A stretch of DNA of 64,000 bases from Pseudomonas fragi (lineage in GTDB: Bacteria; Pseudomonadota; Gammaproteobacteria; Pseudomonadales; Pseudomonadaceae): NCBI RefSeq assembly GCF_002269505.1, contig NZ_NQKQ01000017.1:45452-109451 (forward strand), written 5' to 3'. A program made the position numbers and the translations under genes. The notes under the pieces were generated by a model. It saw only the letters and a program-made list of their open reading frames with translations. It made no database searches and was not told the origin of the DNA. Positions 1 to 9,192 of the stretch are shown piece after piece; position 1 is the stretch's first letter; the number at the start of each line of letters is the position of its first letter.

Positions 1-619
1 TGTTGAAGTCGCGGGTTTCCCACCAGTGCTTGGGCAATACCGGGAGCTGGCCAAGGATCAGCGGCAACTCACGGTTTTTGTTGTGCTTGAAGGTGAATTT
101 GACCTGCAGCGGGTTTTCCGCGATGGCCTGGTCGACATCACTGTAATAGCCCTTGTACAGCGGTGAGCCGCTCTTCATCAGGGTGTCGAAGCTGAATACG
201 ACATCATCGGCACGAATCGGCTGGCCATCGCTGAACTTTGCTTCTGGGCGCAGGTAATAGCGCACCCAGCTGTTGTCCGGGGCCTTTTCGATTTTCTCGG
301 CGATCAACCCGTAGGACGTGAACGGTTCATCCAGGGTTGAACGGGCCAGGGTGTCGTAAGTCAGTTCGATATCGTCGGCCGGCACGCCTTTGTTGATAAA
401 GGGATTGAGGCTGTCGAAGCTGCCCAGTGCGGACTTGCGAAATGTGCCGCCCTTGGGCGCATCCGGATTGACGTATTCCACATGTTTGAAGTTGGCCGGG
501 TATTTCGGTGGCTCGTCGTAGAGGGTCAGGGCATGTTGGGGAGCGGCCAGCGCTGCGCAGGCAAAACCGGCCAATAGCATGCTGCAAAGGGGCTTTAGCA
601 AGGTATGCAAGGGCATCAT
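1..619 (-). CDS. Extracellular peptide-binding protein of an ABC transporter (YejA type), C-terminus beyond the window
   Basis: This is the N-terminal part of a periplasmic solute-binding protein of the oligopeptide/microcin C class. The start ATG (617-619) overlaps the stop of the upstream paralogue as ATGA and has a GGAG site about 8 bases before it. A signal peptide is followed by motifs shared with the next gene: a stretch with NPDAPKGG, then LNPF, SYGLIAE and the PEAKFSDG region typical of family 5 binding proteins. The protein runs off the left edge after about 206 residues. Transport permease and ATPase genes (yejB/E/F) would be expected beyond the edge, which is inference. Substrate is unknown. 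Confidence 0.85.
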   Translation of the reverse strand, partial: MMPLHTLLKPLCSMLLAGFACAALAAPQHALTLYDEPPKYPANFKHVEYVNPDAPKGGTFRKSALGSFDSLNPFINKGVPADDIELTYDTLARSTLDEPFTSYGLIAEKIEKAPDNSWVRYYLRPEAKFSDGQPIRADDVVFSFDTLMKSGSPLYKGYYSDVDQAIAENPLQVKFTFKHNKNRELPLILGQLPVLPKHWWETRDFN

Positions 620-2448
620 TGTGTTTTCTCCGTAGGCTTAAGCCACCACGCGCTAAGGCCCAGTGTGTAGGGCGGCGTAGTCACAAAGGCGAACCGGTTG
701 CGGTACGCCAGGCGGTGATAGTTCAGATACCAGTTAGGAATGATGTAGTGCTGCCACAGCAGAACACGGTCCAGGGCCCGTCCAGCAGACAATTGCTCGT
801 CGCGGGTCTGGGCGGCCAGCAAGCGTTCCAGCAACTGATCCACGACAGGGTTGGCCACACCTGCATAATTCTTGCTGCCCTTGACGTTGGCCTGGCTGGA
901 GTGGAAGTACTGCCACTGCTCAAGACCGGGGCTCAGGGTCTGGTCGAGGGTCATCAGAATCATGTCGAAGTCGAATTGATCCAGGCGCTGTTTGTATTGC
1001 GCGCGATCCACGGTGCGCAGCCGGGCGTCGATACCGATACTGGCCAGGTTTTCCACGTAGGGTTGCAGGATGCGCTCAAGGTTGGGGTTTACCAGCAATA
1101 TTTCGAACCGTAGCGGTTTGCCTTCACTGTTGAGCAGCCGTTGGCCGGATAGTTTCCAGCCGCCTTTACTGAGCAGCTCCAGCGCCTGGCGCATGGTTTC
1201 GCGGGGGATCCCGCGCCCGTCGGTTTGCGGCAGGGCAAAGGCCTGGCTGAACAGTTCGGGGGCAAGCTGGCTGCGCCAGGGTGAAAGCATCAGCCATTCA
1301 TGCCCTTGGGGAATGCCGCTGGCCGAAAACTCACTGTTGGGGTAATAGCTCATGGCTCGCTGGTACGCGCCGTTGAACAGTGTGCGGTTAGTCCATTCAA
1401 AGTCGAACATCAGGCCCAGGGCTTCACGCACGTTGTCTTGGGCGAAGGTAGGGCGGCGGCTGTTCATGAACAGCCCCTGGGTTTGTGTCGGGATCTGGTG
1501 GGTAATTTCGGCTTTGATTACATCGCCCCGACGCACCGCTGGAAAGTTATAGCCGTTGGCCCAGTTCTTGGCCTGGTGCTCGATGTAAATGTCGAACTCG
1601 CGGGCTTTGAAGGCCTCGAACGCCACATCGCTGTCGCGGTAGAACTCCACCTCGACCCGCTCGAAATTGTATTTGCCGCGGTTGACCGGCAGGTTGGCGC
1701 CCCACCAGTTTTTGACGTGCTCGAATACCAACTGGCGCCCGGGGGTGACCTTGGTGATGCGATAAGGCCCGCTACCCAGCGGTGGCTCAAAGGTGGTGGC
1801 TTTGAAATCGCGTTTTGCCCAGTAATGCTGGGGCAGCACGGGCAACTCGCCCAGGCGCAGAATCAGCAAGGGGTTGCCTGCGCGCTTGAATACGAAGCGA
1901 ATCCGCTTGGGCCCCAGGATATCGACCCGCTGGACTTCCTGAAGATTGGTACGGTATTGCGGATGGCCTTCTTTAAGCAGCAGGTTGTAGGAGAATGCCA
2001 CGTCGTAGGCCGTTATCGGGGCACCGTCGTGAAAACGGGCTTCGGGGCGCAGGTTAAAAACCACCCAGCTGCGGTCTTCGTTGTACTCCACCGACTGGGC
2101 GATCAAGCCATAACTGGAGGTGGGCTCATCGCCGGAAGGGGCGTACTGGCCCGTGCCTGCCATCAGCGTTTCGTTGAGTTCATTGACCCCGTATTGCAGG
2201 AAGTTGGGGGTCGAGACCGGGCTGGTGCCCTTGAAAGTGTAGGGGTTGAGCGTGTCGAAGGTGCCGAACGCCATAACCTTCAATGTGCCGCCTTTGGGCG
2301 CGTCAGGGTTTACCCAGTCGAAATGGGTAAAGGTAGCGGGGTACTTGAGTGTGCCGAACTGCGCATAACCGTGGCTTTCGCTCAGGGTTGCGCTGGCGGG
2401 GAAGCTCAAGGCCAGGCTGATAAATAGCGTAAGGAGGGAACGCGTCAA
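616..2448 (-). CDS. Extracellular peptide-binding protein of an ABC transporter (YejA type)
   Basis: This family 5 periplasmic binding protein resembles YejA and is expected to deliver peptides to an inner-membrane ABC importer. From the chosen start it has about 610 residues, the usual length for YejA. The start is uncertain: I chose TTG at 2446-2448 because it gives a compact signal peptide (LTRSLLTLF to PASA), but an in-frame GTG at 2521-2523 would add 25 residues and neither has a strong ribosome site. Motifs include NPDAPKGG, SYGLIAQS, PEARFHDGAP and LGSGPYRI. It overlaps the next paralogue by 4 bases, so the two binding proteins are translationally coupled and arose by tandem duplication. 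Confidence 0.88.
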   Translation of the reverse strand: MTRSLLTLFISLALSFPASATLSESHGYAQFGTLKYPATFTHFDWVNPDAPKGGTLKVMAFGTFDTLNPYTFKGTSPVSTPNFLQYGVNELNETLMAGTGQYAPSGDEPTSSYGLIAQSVEYNEDRSWVVFNLRPEARFHDGAPITAYDVAFSYNLLLKEGHPQYRTNLQEVQRVDILGPKRIRFVFKRAGNPLLILRLGELPVLPQHYWAKRDFKATTFEPPLGSGPYRITKVTPGRQLVFEHVKNWWGANLPVNRGKYNFERVEVEFYRDSDVAFEAFKAREFDIYIEHQAKNWANGYNFPAVRRGDVIKAEITHQIPTQTQGLFMNSRRPTFAQDNVREALGLMFDFEWTNRTLFNGAYQRAMSYYPNSEFSASGIPQGHEWLMLSPWRSQLAPELFSQAFALPQTDGRGIPRETMRQALELLSKGGWKLSGQRLLNSEGKPLRFEILLVNPNLERILQPYVENLASIGIDARLRTVDRAQYKQRLDQFDFDMILMTLDQTLSPGLEQWQYFHSSQANVKGSKNYAGVANPVVDQLLERLLAAQTRDEQLSAGRALDRVLLWQHYIIPNWYLNYHRLAYRNRFAFVTTPPYTLGLSAWWLKPTEKTQ

Positions 2449-2536
2449 GTCAGAGATCCGATCCAGGCATTGGGCTTTAGGTTTCCTTACAGTAACAGCT
2501 TGTATCTGTAGGAAAAAGACCACTCAGGAAAGCACT

Positions 2537-2582
2537 GCGGGCAAGCTTCGCCCTACTTTTTTGTAGGAATCAGCTTGCCCGC
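2537..2582. repeat. Palindromic stem-loop between mltD and the binding-protein genes
   Basis: An 11-base inverted repeat (GCGGGCAAGCT at 2537-2547 and its complement at 2572-2582) encloses a second small hairpin with a T-rich loop. It may act as a terminator for mltD or be a solitary REP-like element. A clear T tail on the minus strand is lacking. Confidence 0.45.
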
Positions 2583-2601
2583 ACGGGTATCTGTGGTGTG
2601 C

Positions 2602-4002
2602 TTATCGCGGCTTGGAAACGGTCAGCATTTGCCCCGGTTTGAGGGCTTTGGCGCTGTTGGGATTCCAGCGCTTGAGATGTTGCATCTCAACGTTGAAACG
2701 CTTGGCAACGATATACAGCGAATCGCCTTTTTGCACCTTGTATTGCGTAGGTTTGCGGCCTGATGGCTTGCGCGTGTCCTGCATGACCAGGATCTGTCCG
2801 GCCTTGAGGTTGTTGCCGCTGAGCTTGTTCCAGTGCTGCAGGTCTTTGACATCGACCTTGTTGGCCTTGGCAATCAGGGTCAGGTTGTCGCCGCTCTTGA
2901 CCCGGTACTTGCGGTTCAGGCGGGCTGGGGATGTGCTTGCTACCTTGTCAAACACCGGTTTGTTGGGGCGCAGGCTGACCAGTTGATCGGAGCTGAGATT
3001 GGACAGGCTGGCGGTCAACAGTTGGGCTTTGGCCGTGGGCACCAGCAGGTGCTGCGGGCCATCGGTGGTGGCGCGCTGTTTATAGGCGGGGTTGAGCTGG
3101 AACATCTCGTCTTCGTCGATCTCGGCCAGGGCTGCCACGCGGGACAGGTCCATGGACTGTTTGATCTCGACCATTTCGAAGTAGGGTTCGTTGGCGATCG
3201 GGTTGAGGTTGATGCCGTAGGCTTCAGGAGCCAGAACCACTTGCGACAGGGCCAGCAGTTTTGGCACGTAGTCTTTGGTTTCCTGAGGCAGCGGCAGGTT
3301 CCAGTAGTCGGTTGGCAAACCTAGCTTTTCATTGCGCTCGATGGCCCGGCTGACCGTGCCTTCGCCGGCGTTGTAAGCCGCCAGGGCCAGCAGCCAGTCA
3401 CCGTTGAACATGTCATGCAGACGGTTCAGGTAGTTCAGGGCTGCGAGGGTCGAGGCCGTGATATCACGACGACCGTCATAGGCCCGGGTTTGGCGCAGGT
3501 TGAAGTAACGGCCGGTCGAGGGAATGAACTGCCAGAGCCCGACCGCATTGGCGTGGGAGTACGCCATTGGGTTGTAGGCGCTTTCGATGGCTGGCAGCAA
3601 GGCCAGTTCCAGCGGCATGTTGCGTTCTTCGAGGCGCTCCACGATGTAGTGGATATAAAGGCTGCCGCGCTCACCCGCGTTTTCGAGAAACGACGGGTTG
3701 CTGGCAAACCACAGGCGCTGCTGTTCAATTCGGGGGTTGACGTTCTGGCCGTCCTGCAATTTGAAGCCCTGGCGCATGCGCTCCCATACATCTTGTGGGG
3801 GCAGGGGGCTGGGCTTCTGGCTGAGCCAGAGTGGATCCTGAGGAACACGTTTGGCGATTTTAAGGCTGGCCCGTTCGGTGGTTTGCGCCGAATGATCCAT
3901 GGACTGGCAGCCCGCGAGAGTGGCGGACACGACCACCGCGATGGCTTTAACCAAGCGCGTCAATGCGTCTGAATTGATGGAGTTACCTTTAAATGACGAC
4001 AT
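2602..4002 (-). CDS. mltD: Membrane-bound lytic murein transglycosylase D
   Basis: MltD is an outer-membrane lipoprotein that cleaves peptidoglycan glycan strands to 1,6-anhydromuropeptides during wall turnover. The 466-residue product has a lipobox LAGC with the lipidated Cys at residue 32. A goose-type SLT domain follows, with the catalytic Glu in LPAIESAYNP, then GLWQFIPSTGR and ALAAYNAGEGT. Two C-terminal LysM modules (RVKSGDNL and KVQKGDSL regions) bind peptidoglycan. Length and architecture match the family. It lies downstream of gloB in the same direction, about 98 bases away. Confidence 0.97.
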   Translation of the reverse strand: MSSFKGNSINSDALTRLVKAIAVVVSATLAGCQSMDHSAQTTERASLKIAKRVPQDPLWLSQKPSPLPPQDVWERMRQGFKLQDGQNVNPRIEQQRLWFASNPSFLENAGERGSLYIHYIVERLEERNMPLELALLPAIESAYNPMAYSHANAVGLWQFIPSTGRYFNLRQTRAYDGRRDITASTLAALNYLNRLHDMFNGDWLLALAAYNAGEGTVSRAIERNEKLGLPTDYWNLPLPQETKDYVPKLLALSQVVLAPEAYGINLNPIANEPYFEMVEIKQSMDLSRVAALAEIDEDEMFQLNPAYKQRATTDGPQHLLVPTAKAQLLTASLSNLSSDQLVSLRPNKPVFDKVASTSPARLNRKYRVKSGDNLTLIAKANKVDVKDLQHWNKLSGNNLKAGQILVMQDTRKPSGRKPTQYKVQKGDSLYIVAKRFNVEMQHLKRWNPNSAKALKPGQMLTVSKPR

Positions 4003-4100
4003 TGTTTTGAAAAAAGTTCAGGAAAAAATGTCGGGGGATTCTAGAAAGCAGGGGGGACGCGGTCAACTGTTGAGAATTTTTGTGCTGACCGCGCCCGCTT

Positions 4101-4880
4101 TTAAAACTGGTCTTTCCAGCTGCGCAGGCTGGCAAAGACCGCACTGGGCGAGTCGTTGTTGAGGGAATTCCACTCGTCAGCTTTTTCTTTAACAGATGTT
4201 TCATTGACTCGCAGAAAGGGATTTGTGCGTAATTCGAGTGCTATAGATGATGGCAAGCTGATACGGCCTGCAGCGCGCCATTGCGTCACTTGCGCGACTC
4301 GTGCGGCTATATCCGGGTTGTTCGGTTCCACTGCCTGGGCGAAGCGCAGGTTGCTCAAGGTGTATTCGTGGGTGCAGTACACGCCTGTGTGGCCGGGCAG
4401 TGCCGCCAGGCGGCCGAGGGAGTGGTGCATTTGCTCGGGTGTGCCCTCGAACAGTCGCCCACAGCCTGCGGCGAACAGGGTATCGCCGCAAAACAGCAAT
4501 GGCGCCACCGGGTCCAGGTGATAGTAGGCGATATGCCCAAGTGTATGGCCGGGTACCAGCAGTATCTGGAACTCTAGGCCCAGCACGCTGATGCGCTCGC
4601 CATCGTTGAGTGCCACTTGTCGGGCCGGTATGGTCTCAAGTGCCGGGCCCCAAACCTTCGCGTTAGTGTGTGCGTGAAGTTGTGCAACGCCGTCCACATG
4701 ATCGAAGTGATGATGGGTGATCAGAATGTCGCTGAGCACCCAGCCCGGGTGCTGCTCCAGCCACGCCAGAACCGGCGCGGCATCACCCGGATCGACCACG
4801 GCGCAGCGCATTTGGGTAGTGTCCTGTAACAACCAGATGTAGTTGTCATTGAAGGCGGGCAGGGCGTCGATCTGTAACAT
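4101..4880 (-). CDS. gloB: Hydroxyacylglutathione hydrolase (glyoxalase II)
   Basis: GloB hydrolyses S-lactoylglutathione to D-lactate and glutathione, the second step of methylglyoxal detoxification in the cytoplasm. The metallo-beta-lactamase metal motif [10 protein letters not shown] is present, followed by [20 protein letters not shown] and THEYT, which supply the remaining binuclear metal ligands. The start chosen (ATG at 4878-4880, beginning [10 protein letters not shown]) gives 259 residues, the normal size. The longer reading frame upstream is not needed. It is divergent from yafS, and the order gloB-yafS-rnhA-dnaQ is the same as in E. coli and other gammaproteobacteria. Confidence 0.97.
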   Translation of the reverse strand: MLQIDALPAFNDNYIWLLQDTTQMRCAVVDPGDAAPVLAWLEQHPGWVLSDILITHHHFDHVDGVAQLHAHTNAKVWGPALETIPARQVALNDGERISVLGLEFQILLVPGHTLGHIAYYHLDPVAPLLFCGDTLFAAGCGRLFEGTPEQMHHSLGRLAALPGHTGVYCTHEYTLSNLRFAQAVEPNNPDIAARVAQVTQWRAAGRISLPSSIALELRTNPFLRVNETSVKEKADEWNSLNNDSPSAVFASLRSWKDQF

Positions 4881-4989
4881 GGTGCAATTCCCAAGTGCGA
4901 AACAATGGCGCATCTTAGGGTCTGTTGACGTTTAATTGCGAGCCGCGTCATCAGGGCTTGCGACAGGTAGATGGCGAGTTGGAGGAGCA

Positions 4990-5748
4990 ATGACCGATAA
5001 AGCATTGGCTCAGGCAGACCCTGAGTGGCTGGCGCTGATCAGCTCGGCGCGGGAATGGCTGTCCGGCCCCCACGGGCAACTGTTGCTCGAAGATGAGCAG
5101 CGGGTACTCGAGGATGAGCTGGGACGCTTTTTCGGCGGCTATCTGGTGCATTACGGCCCCGCTGCCGATCCTGCCCCGCAGGCTGCGCAAGTGCGCCGCA
5201 GCGTGCGTCTTGGCGCACCTTTGCCGGGTGTGGAAATCTTCTGTGAAGAACAGGCCTGGCCGTTGTGCGAGCATGCGGCCGATGTGGTGGTGTTGCAGCA
5301 TGGCCTGGATTTTTGCCTTTCACCTCACGGTCTTTTGCGCGAAGCGGCCAGGAGCGTGCGCCCCGGCGGGCACTTGCTGATTGTCGGTATCAACCCCTGG
5401 AGCAGTTGGGGATTGCGCCATGTTTTCGCCAAGGATGCACTGCGCAAGGCGCGTTGCATTTCACCTTCACGGGTTGCCGACTGGTTGAACCTGCTGGGCT
5501 TTGCGCTGGAGAAACGCCGCTTCGGGTGCTATCGTCCGCCGCTTGCGTCCAAGGCGTGGCAAAGCCGTTTATCAGGCTGGGAACGCAAGGCCGGTAGCTG
5601 GCAATTGGCCGGTGGCGGCTTCTATGTCCTGGTTGCGCGCAAAATGGTGGTGGGCTTGCGCCCTGTCAACCCAATGCGCCGCGAACCGATGGGCAAGCTG
5701 GTTCCCTTGCAGATGGCCAAGGTCAATCGGCGCCACACAGACTCTTAA
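4990..5748 (+). CDS. yafS: SAM-dependent methyltransferase-like protein, YafS type
   Basis: The 252-residue protein is a class I methyltransferase-like protein of unknown substrate, called YafS in E. coli, where it also lies between gloB and rnhA. Visible signals are the motif II/III region ADVVVLQHGLDF and SVRPGGHLLIVGINPW. The N-terminal glycine-rich SAM loop is degenerate, so activity is not assured. The start is ATG 4990 with a strong GGAGGAG site at 4981. A GC hairpin (5761-5776) follows the gene before rnhA. Confidence 0.85.
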   Translation: MTDKALAQADPEWLALISSAREWLSGPHGQLLLEDEQRVLEDELGRFFGGYLVHYGPAADPAPQAAQVRRSVRLGAPLPGVEIFCEEQAWPLCEHAADVVVLQHGLDFCLSPHGLLREAARSVRPGGHLLIVGINPWSSWGLRHVFAKDALRKARCISPSRVADWLNLLGFALEKRRFGCYRPPLASKAWQSRLSGWERKAGSWQLAGGGFYVLVARKMVVGLRPVNPMRREPMGKLVPLQMAKVNRRHTDS

Positions 5749-5835
5749 TTTTTATGTTGGGCCGGGTGCGCCCGGCTCAGGTGCTGGCCATTGCTGATGG
5801 TCGGGCCATAAGCAGCCTTTTCTGGATAGTTTGCA

Positions 5836-6288
5836 ATGATCGATAGCGTTGAGATGTTCACCGATGGTGCCTGCAAGGGCAATCCTGGCCCGGGCGGCTG
5901 GGGTGCCTTGCTGGTCTGCCAGGGTGTAGAAAAGGAACTCTGGGGTGGCGAAGCCAATACCACCAACAACCGTATGGAGCTGATGGCCGCCATTCGCGGG
6001 CTCGAAGAACTCAAGCGGCCCTGCGAAGTGTTGCTGGTGACCGACTCCCAGTATGTGATGAAAGGCATCACTGAATGGATGGTCAACTGGAAAAAACGCG
6101 GCTGGAAAACCGCCTCCAAGGAGCCGGTGAAAAATGCCGATCTGTGGATGCTGCTCGATGAGCAGGTCAATCGTCACACCGTGAAATGGCAGTGGGTACG
6201 CGGCCACATTGGCCACCCTGGCAACGAACGCGCCGACCAGTTGGCCAATCGCGGGGTCGATCAGGTGCGGGGAATCAAGCATGCGTAG
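5836..6288 (+). CDS. rnhA: Ribonuclease HI
   Basis: RNase HI degrades the RNA strand of RNA-DNA hybrids in the cytoplasm. The 150-residue protein has the catalytic acidic residues in their usual places: Asp in [16 protein letters not shown], Glu in [10 protein letters not shown], Asp in LLVTDSQYV, and Asp in NERADQLAN after the [11 protein letters not shown] handle. Its last eight bases overlap the start of dnaQ, so the two genes are probably translated together. Confidence 0.98.
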   Translation: MIDSVEMFTDGACKGNPGPGGWGALLVCQGVEKELWGGEANTTNNRMELMAAIRGLEELKRPCEVLLVTDSQYVMKGITEWMVNWKKRGWKTASKEPVKNADLWMLLDEQVNRHTVKWQWVRGHIGHPGNERADQLANRGVDQVRGIKHA

Positions 6289-7039
6289 TGTTGTACTCGA
6301 TACCGAAACCACCGGTATGCCGGTCACCGATGGCCACCGGGTGATCGAGATCGGTTGCGTCGAGTTGATGGGCCGTCGTCTGACTGGCCGCCATTTCCAT
6401 GTGTACCTGCAGCCCGACCGTGAAAGTGATGAGGGCGCCATTGGCGTCCACGGCATTACCAACGAGTTTCTGGTGGGCAAGCCGCGCTTTGCTGAAGTTG
6501 CTGATGAATTTTTCGAATTTATCAAGGGCGCGCAGCTGATCATCCATAACGCTGCGTTTGACGTGGGTTTCCTCAACAACGAATTCGCCCTGATCGGCCA
6601 GACCGATCGTGCTGACCTGACCCGCCACTGCACCATCCTCGATACCCTGGCCATGGCACGGGCCCGTCACCCGGGCCAGCGCAACAGCCTCGACGCCCTG
6701 TGCAAACGCTATGGTGTCGACAACTCGGGCCGTGAGCTGCACGGCGCCTTGCTCGACTCCGAGATCCTGGCCGACGTTTACCTGACCATGACCGGCGGCC
6801 AGACCAGCCTGTCGTTGGCTGGCAATGCTTCTGACGGTAATGGCTCGGGCGAGGGATCGGGCAACCAGGCCAGCGAAATTCGCCGTCTGTCGGCGGACCG
6901 TCAGCCAGGCCGGATTATTCGTGCAAGTGAAAGTGACTTGGCCGAGCATGCGGCCCGACTTGAAGCCATTGCCAAATCGGCAGGCGGCCCGTCGCTTTGG
7001 GCTCAACTCCTCGACGCGAAAGGGCAGACGCTGCAATAA
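6281..7039 (+). CDS. dnaQ: DNA polymerase III epsilon subunit (proofreading 3'-5' exonuclease)
   Basis: DnaQ is the proofreading exonuclease of the replicative polymerase core. The DEDDh motifs are present: Exo I VLDTETTG near residue 5, Exo [11 protein letters not shown] near residue 88, and Exo III around [15 protein letters not shown] near residue 155. The C-terminal tail, which binds the alpha subunit, ends in [13 protein letters not shown]. The start ATG at 6281 lies inside the end of rnhA, and the 252-residue length is normal. Confidence 0.97.
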   Translation: MRSVVLDTETTGMPVTDGHRVIEIGCVELMGRRLTGRHFHVYLQPDRESDEGAIGVHGITNEFLVGKPRFAEVADEFFEFIKGAQLIIHNAAFDVGFLNNEFALIGQTDRADLTRHCTILDTLAMARARHPGQRNSLDALCKRYGVDNSGRELHGALLDSEILADVYLTMTGGQTSLSLAGNASDGNGSGEGSGNQASEIRRLSADRQPGRIIRASESDLAEHAARLEAIAKSAGGPSLWAQLLDAKGQTLQ

Positions 7040-7106
7040 CCTGGCGCCGACCTTGTTGCCGCTGCCGCTTATTGTCAGCGTCGACGACAGGAAAGAAGGA
7101 TTTTTC

Positions 7107-7682
7107 ATGCATCTGGTTATCAACCCCAAAGACCCTCACGTCTCGGTACGCCTGGCCGATGAGGGTTTCGCGCCGTATGTATGGTGCAACGATTTCAGCT
7201 TTGAAGTGGGCGCCTATGCCCGTGCCGATCGCCATAAAAAGGTCGAGCACTGGCCGCTGGACCTGATTACCCCCTACCGCAAATGCTACGGCATCGACCC
7301 CGACGAGTTCGCCAGCTATCGCGGTGGCAAGGACAGCGACATTTTCATGGCCTATCTGGATAACCAGCCCGTCGGACATGTGGTCGTCAGTACCAACTGG
7401 AACGGTTTCGCCCACGTCGACGAACTGGCCGTTATTGCCGGCGCCCGTCGCCACGGTGTGGCCAGGTCATTGCTGGAGGTAGTCAAGTTCTGGAGCCGCA
7501 AGAAGAATCTGCCCGGGATCATGCTGGAGACCCAGAACAACAACCTTGGTGCCTGCCGCCTGTATGAACGGTGCGGATATCAGGTGGGGGGTATCGATGA
7601 TTTGCGCTATCGCGGTATTGACCCGCAGACCCGCGAAGTGGCGATTTTCTGGTATCTGATATTCGAGAATAGAGCCCTGTAG
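7107..7682 (+). CDS. GNAT-family N-acetyltransferase
   Basis: This 191-residue protein has a GNAT fold: the acetyl-CoA binding segment AVIAGARRHGVARSLLEVV matches motif A, followed by ETQNNNLGACRLYERCGYQVGGID, the family's beta6/alpha4 signature. The substrate is unknown. ATG 7107 was chosen because AGAAGGA lies 8 bases upstream. The gene is separated from dnaQ by 67 bases and may be transcribed with it. A REP element follows directly. Confidence 0.88.
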   Translation: MHLVINPKDPHVSVRLADEGFAPYVWCNDFSFEVGAYARADRHKKVEHWPLDLITPYRKCYGIDPDEFASYRGGKDSDIFMAYLDNQPVGHVVVSTNWNGFAHVDELAVIAGARRHGVARSLLEVVKFWSRKKNLPGIMLETQNNNLGACRLYERCGYQVGGIDDLRYRGIDPQTREVAIFWYLIFENRAL

Positions 7683-7773
7683 TCGCTGCCGAAGGCTGCG
7701 AAGGAGGGCGTAGCCCTCCGTTTTCCCAAAGCGCCCCCAATTTCCTTCGCACCCTTCGGCAGCGGCTACAGGG
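7679..7773. repeat. REP element, family A (TAGTCGCTGCCG type)
   Basis: Inverted arms TAGTCGCTGCCGAAGG and CCTTCGGCAGCGGCTACA flank a central part with its own hairpin (GGAGGGC...GCCCTCC). The same arm occurs at 12801, 17604 and 58250. It lies between convergent genes. Confidence 0.85.
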
Positions 7774-7779
7774 TGTGCT

Positions 7780-8691
7780 TTAAAGCACCACCAGGCCCTG
7801 ATCCGCGATTAACGCCTCTGCCTTTGTCCGCACAATTTCAATCAGCGCAGCCAGCGCCAGGCCGGGCTGCGTGCCCTTGCGTGTTAGCGCATAGAGCGTC
7901 ACCGGGATCGCCGGAGAGACCGGGCACACGTCCAGCCCGCTGGCCCTGGCCCCTACGGCCGTGAACGGGTCGACCAGCGCCAGCCCCTCGCCAGCTTCGA
8001 CCATGCTGCGCATCATCCGGTAACTCTGCACCTGAATGTGCACCACCGGCGCCGGGCGCAAGGCCTGCAGCTTGCTGTCGAGGCTGCGGCTCAACCCGTC
8101 GTGCTCTTGCAGACCAATCATTGCCTGGCCGGCCAGTTCTTGCAGGGCGATGTATTTATGCTTGGGCGATAGCCAGCCGTGAGGCGCCAGAAACTGCACT
8201 TTGCCCTGCACCAGCGGCAGGCAGTCGAGCCCGGTCTGTTCCGATGGCTGCAAGCTGAAGCCGATATCGCACTCATCCATCAACAGGCGCCGCACGATTT
8301 CAGCGCAGGGGTGGCTGCCAAGTACGGTAGGAGTGTCGGGAAAACGACGTCTCAGAGCGCCGATGCAAGAAGGCAGCAGAGGTTGGGCCAGGGTTTCGCT
8401 GCAGGCTACGCGTAAGGCCGGTTCCTGATGCTGGCGCAACTCGTTGCCAAGCTGGCGCAGAGGCTCAAGTGCCTGGTACAGCTGATTGATCAGGGGTTGC
8501 AGCACAAGGGTGTCGCGGGTGGCTTGCAGCCGCCCGCGAACACTTGAAAACAGCATAAAGCCCAATTGCTGCTCGGCTTCCTGCAGCGTTGCGCTGAGGG
8601 TGGCCGTGGGCAATTGCAGCAACTCGGCAGCATGGCCGAGGTTGCCGGTTTGCAAGATGGCTTGAATCACTTCGATGTGGCGTAGACGCAT
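7780..8691 (-). CDS. LysR-family transcriptional regulator
   Basis: The 303-residue protein has an N-terminal winged helix (RHIEVIQAILQTGNLGHAAELLQ) and a periplasmic-binding-type effector domain. The helix-turn-helix departs from the usual SQPAVS core, reading PTATLSATLQEAEQQLG. No neighbouring operon is divergent from it in a way that names a target: it stands convergent with the acetyltransferase and upstream lies a small unknown gene. The effector is unknown. Confidence 0.88.
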   Translation of the reverse strand: MRLRHIEVIQAILQTGNLGHAAELLQLPTATLSATLQEAEQQLGFMLFSSVRGRLQATRDTLVLQPLINQLYQALEPLRQLGNELRQHQEPALRVACSETLAQPLLPSCIGALRRRFPDTPTVLGSHPCAEIVRRLLMDECDIGFSLQPSEQTGLDCLPLVQGKVQFLAPHGWLSPKHKYIALQELAGQAMIGLQEHDGLSRSLDSKLQALRPAPVVHIQVQSYRMMRSMVEAGEGLALVDPFTAVGARASGLDVCPVSPAIPVTLYALTRKGTQPGLALAALIEIVRTKAEALIADQGLVVL

Positions 8692-8777
8692 GCTTGTGTC
8701 CGACAGATGAGGTTTCAGCGTTGCGAAGCCTTATCCGGGTCTGATCCTTGGACTGGCGCGTAAGGCCGTGGAGCAGG

Positions 8778-8996
8778 TCAGGCAGCGACAACCGGAGAGG
8801 GGTCACGAACCAGTATGACGCCCGATTGCACCAGTTCGAAGTTATTGTCATCGGTCTTTTTAACGCGATCGCCAATGGCCAGTTTGTAGGTTTTTACGAG
8901 GTCGCCTGTTGCATTTGATTCTTCAAACTCATGCACGGAATAGACGCGACCTTCCGCATCCCTTGCATGAAATTGCCCAACGAGAACTGCAGCCAT
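8778..8996 (-). CDS. Small conserved hypothetical protein (72 residues)
   Basis: I do not recognise a named family. The product starts at ATG 8994-8996 (MAAVLVGQF), preceded by an AGAGG site. It is soluble and acidic in the middle, with a segment (VYSVHEFEESNATGD...YKLAIGDRVKKTDDNNFEL) that resembles small Pseudomonas proteins of unknown role. It lies upstream of the LysR gene in the same direction. Confidence 0.6.
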   Translation of the reverse strand: MAAVLVGQFHARDAEGRVYSVHEFEESNATGDLVKTYKLAIGDRVKKTDDNNFELVQSGVILVRDPSPVVAA

Positions 8997-9192
8997 TTGT
9001 AGAGAACCTCTGGAGATAAACACCCAATTTGCGGTTCTGTAGACCGTTGTTCAGCAGGGGAAGTTTAACAATGTGAAAAAAATAGTCCCCCTACTTTACA
9101 GGCTTGCAGGCCGATAGGGTGAACTGGGGTGCAAGAAAGGCGTCCGATCATCTATAACTACTCTTCCTACAGCTTCTGACTCGGGGTTTTCC

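Noticed and set aside
1300..2427. Plus-strand open frame (375 codons) opposite the binding-protein gene
   Set aside because: Shadow of the conserved gene on the other strand.
5761..5776. GC hairpin GCCGGGTGCGCCCGGC as a terminator of yafS
   Set aside because: The stem is short and has no T tail, so I did not list it as a separate feature.
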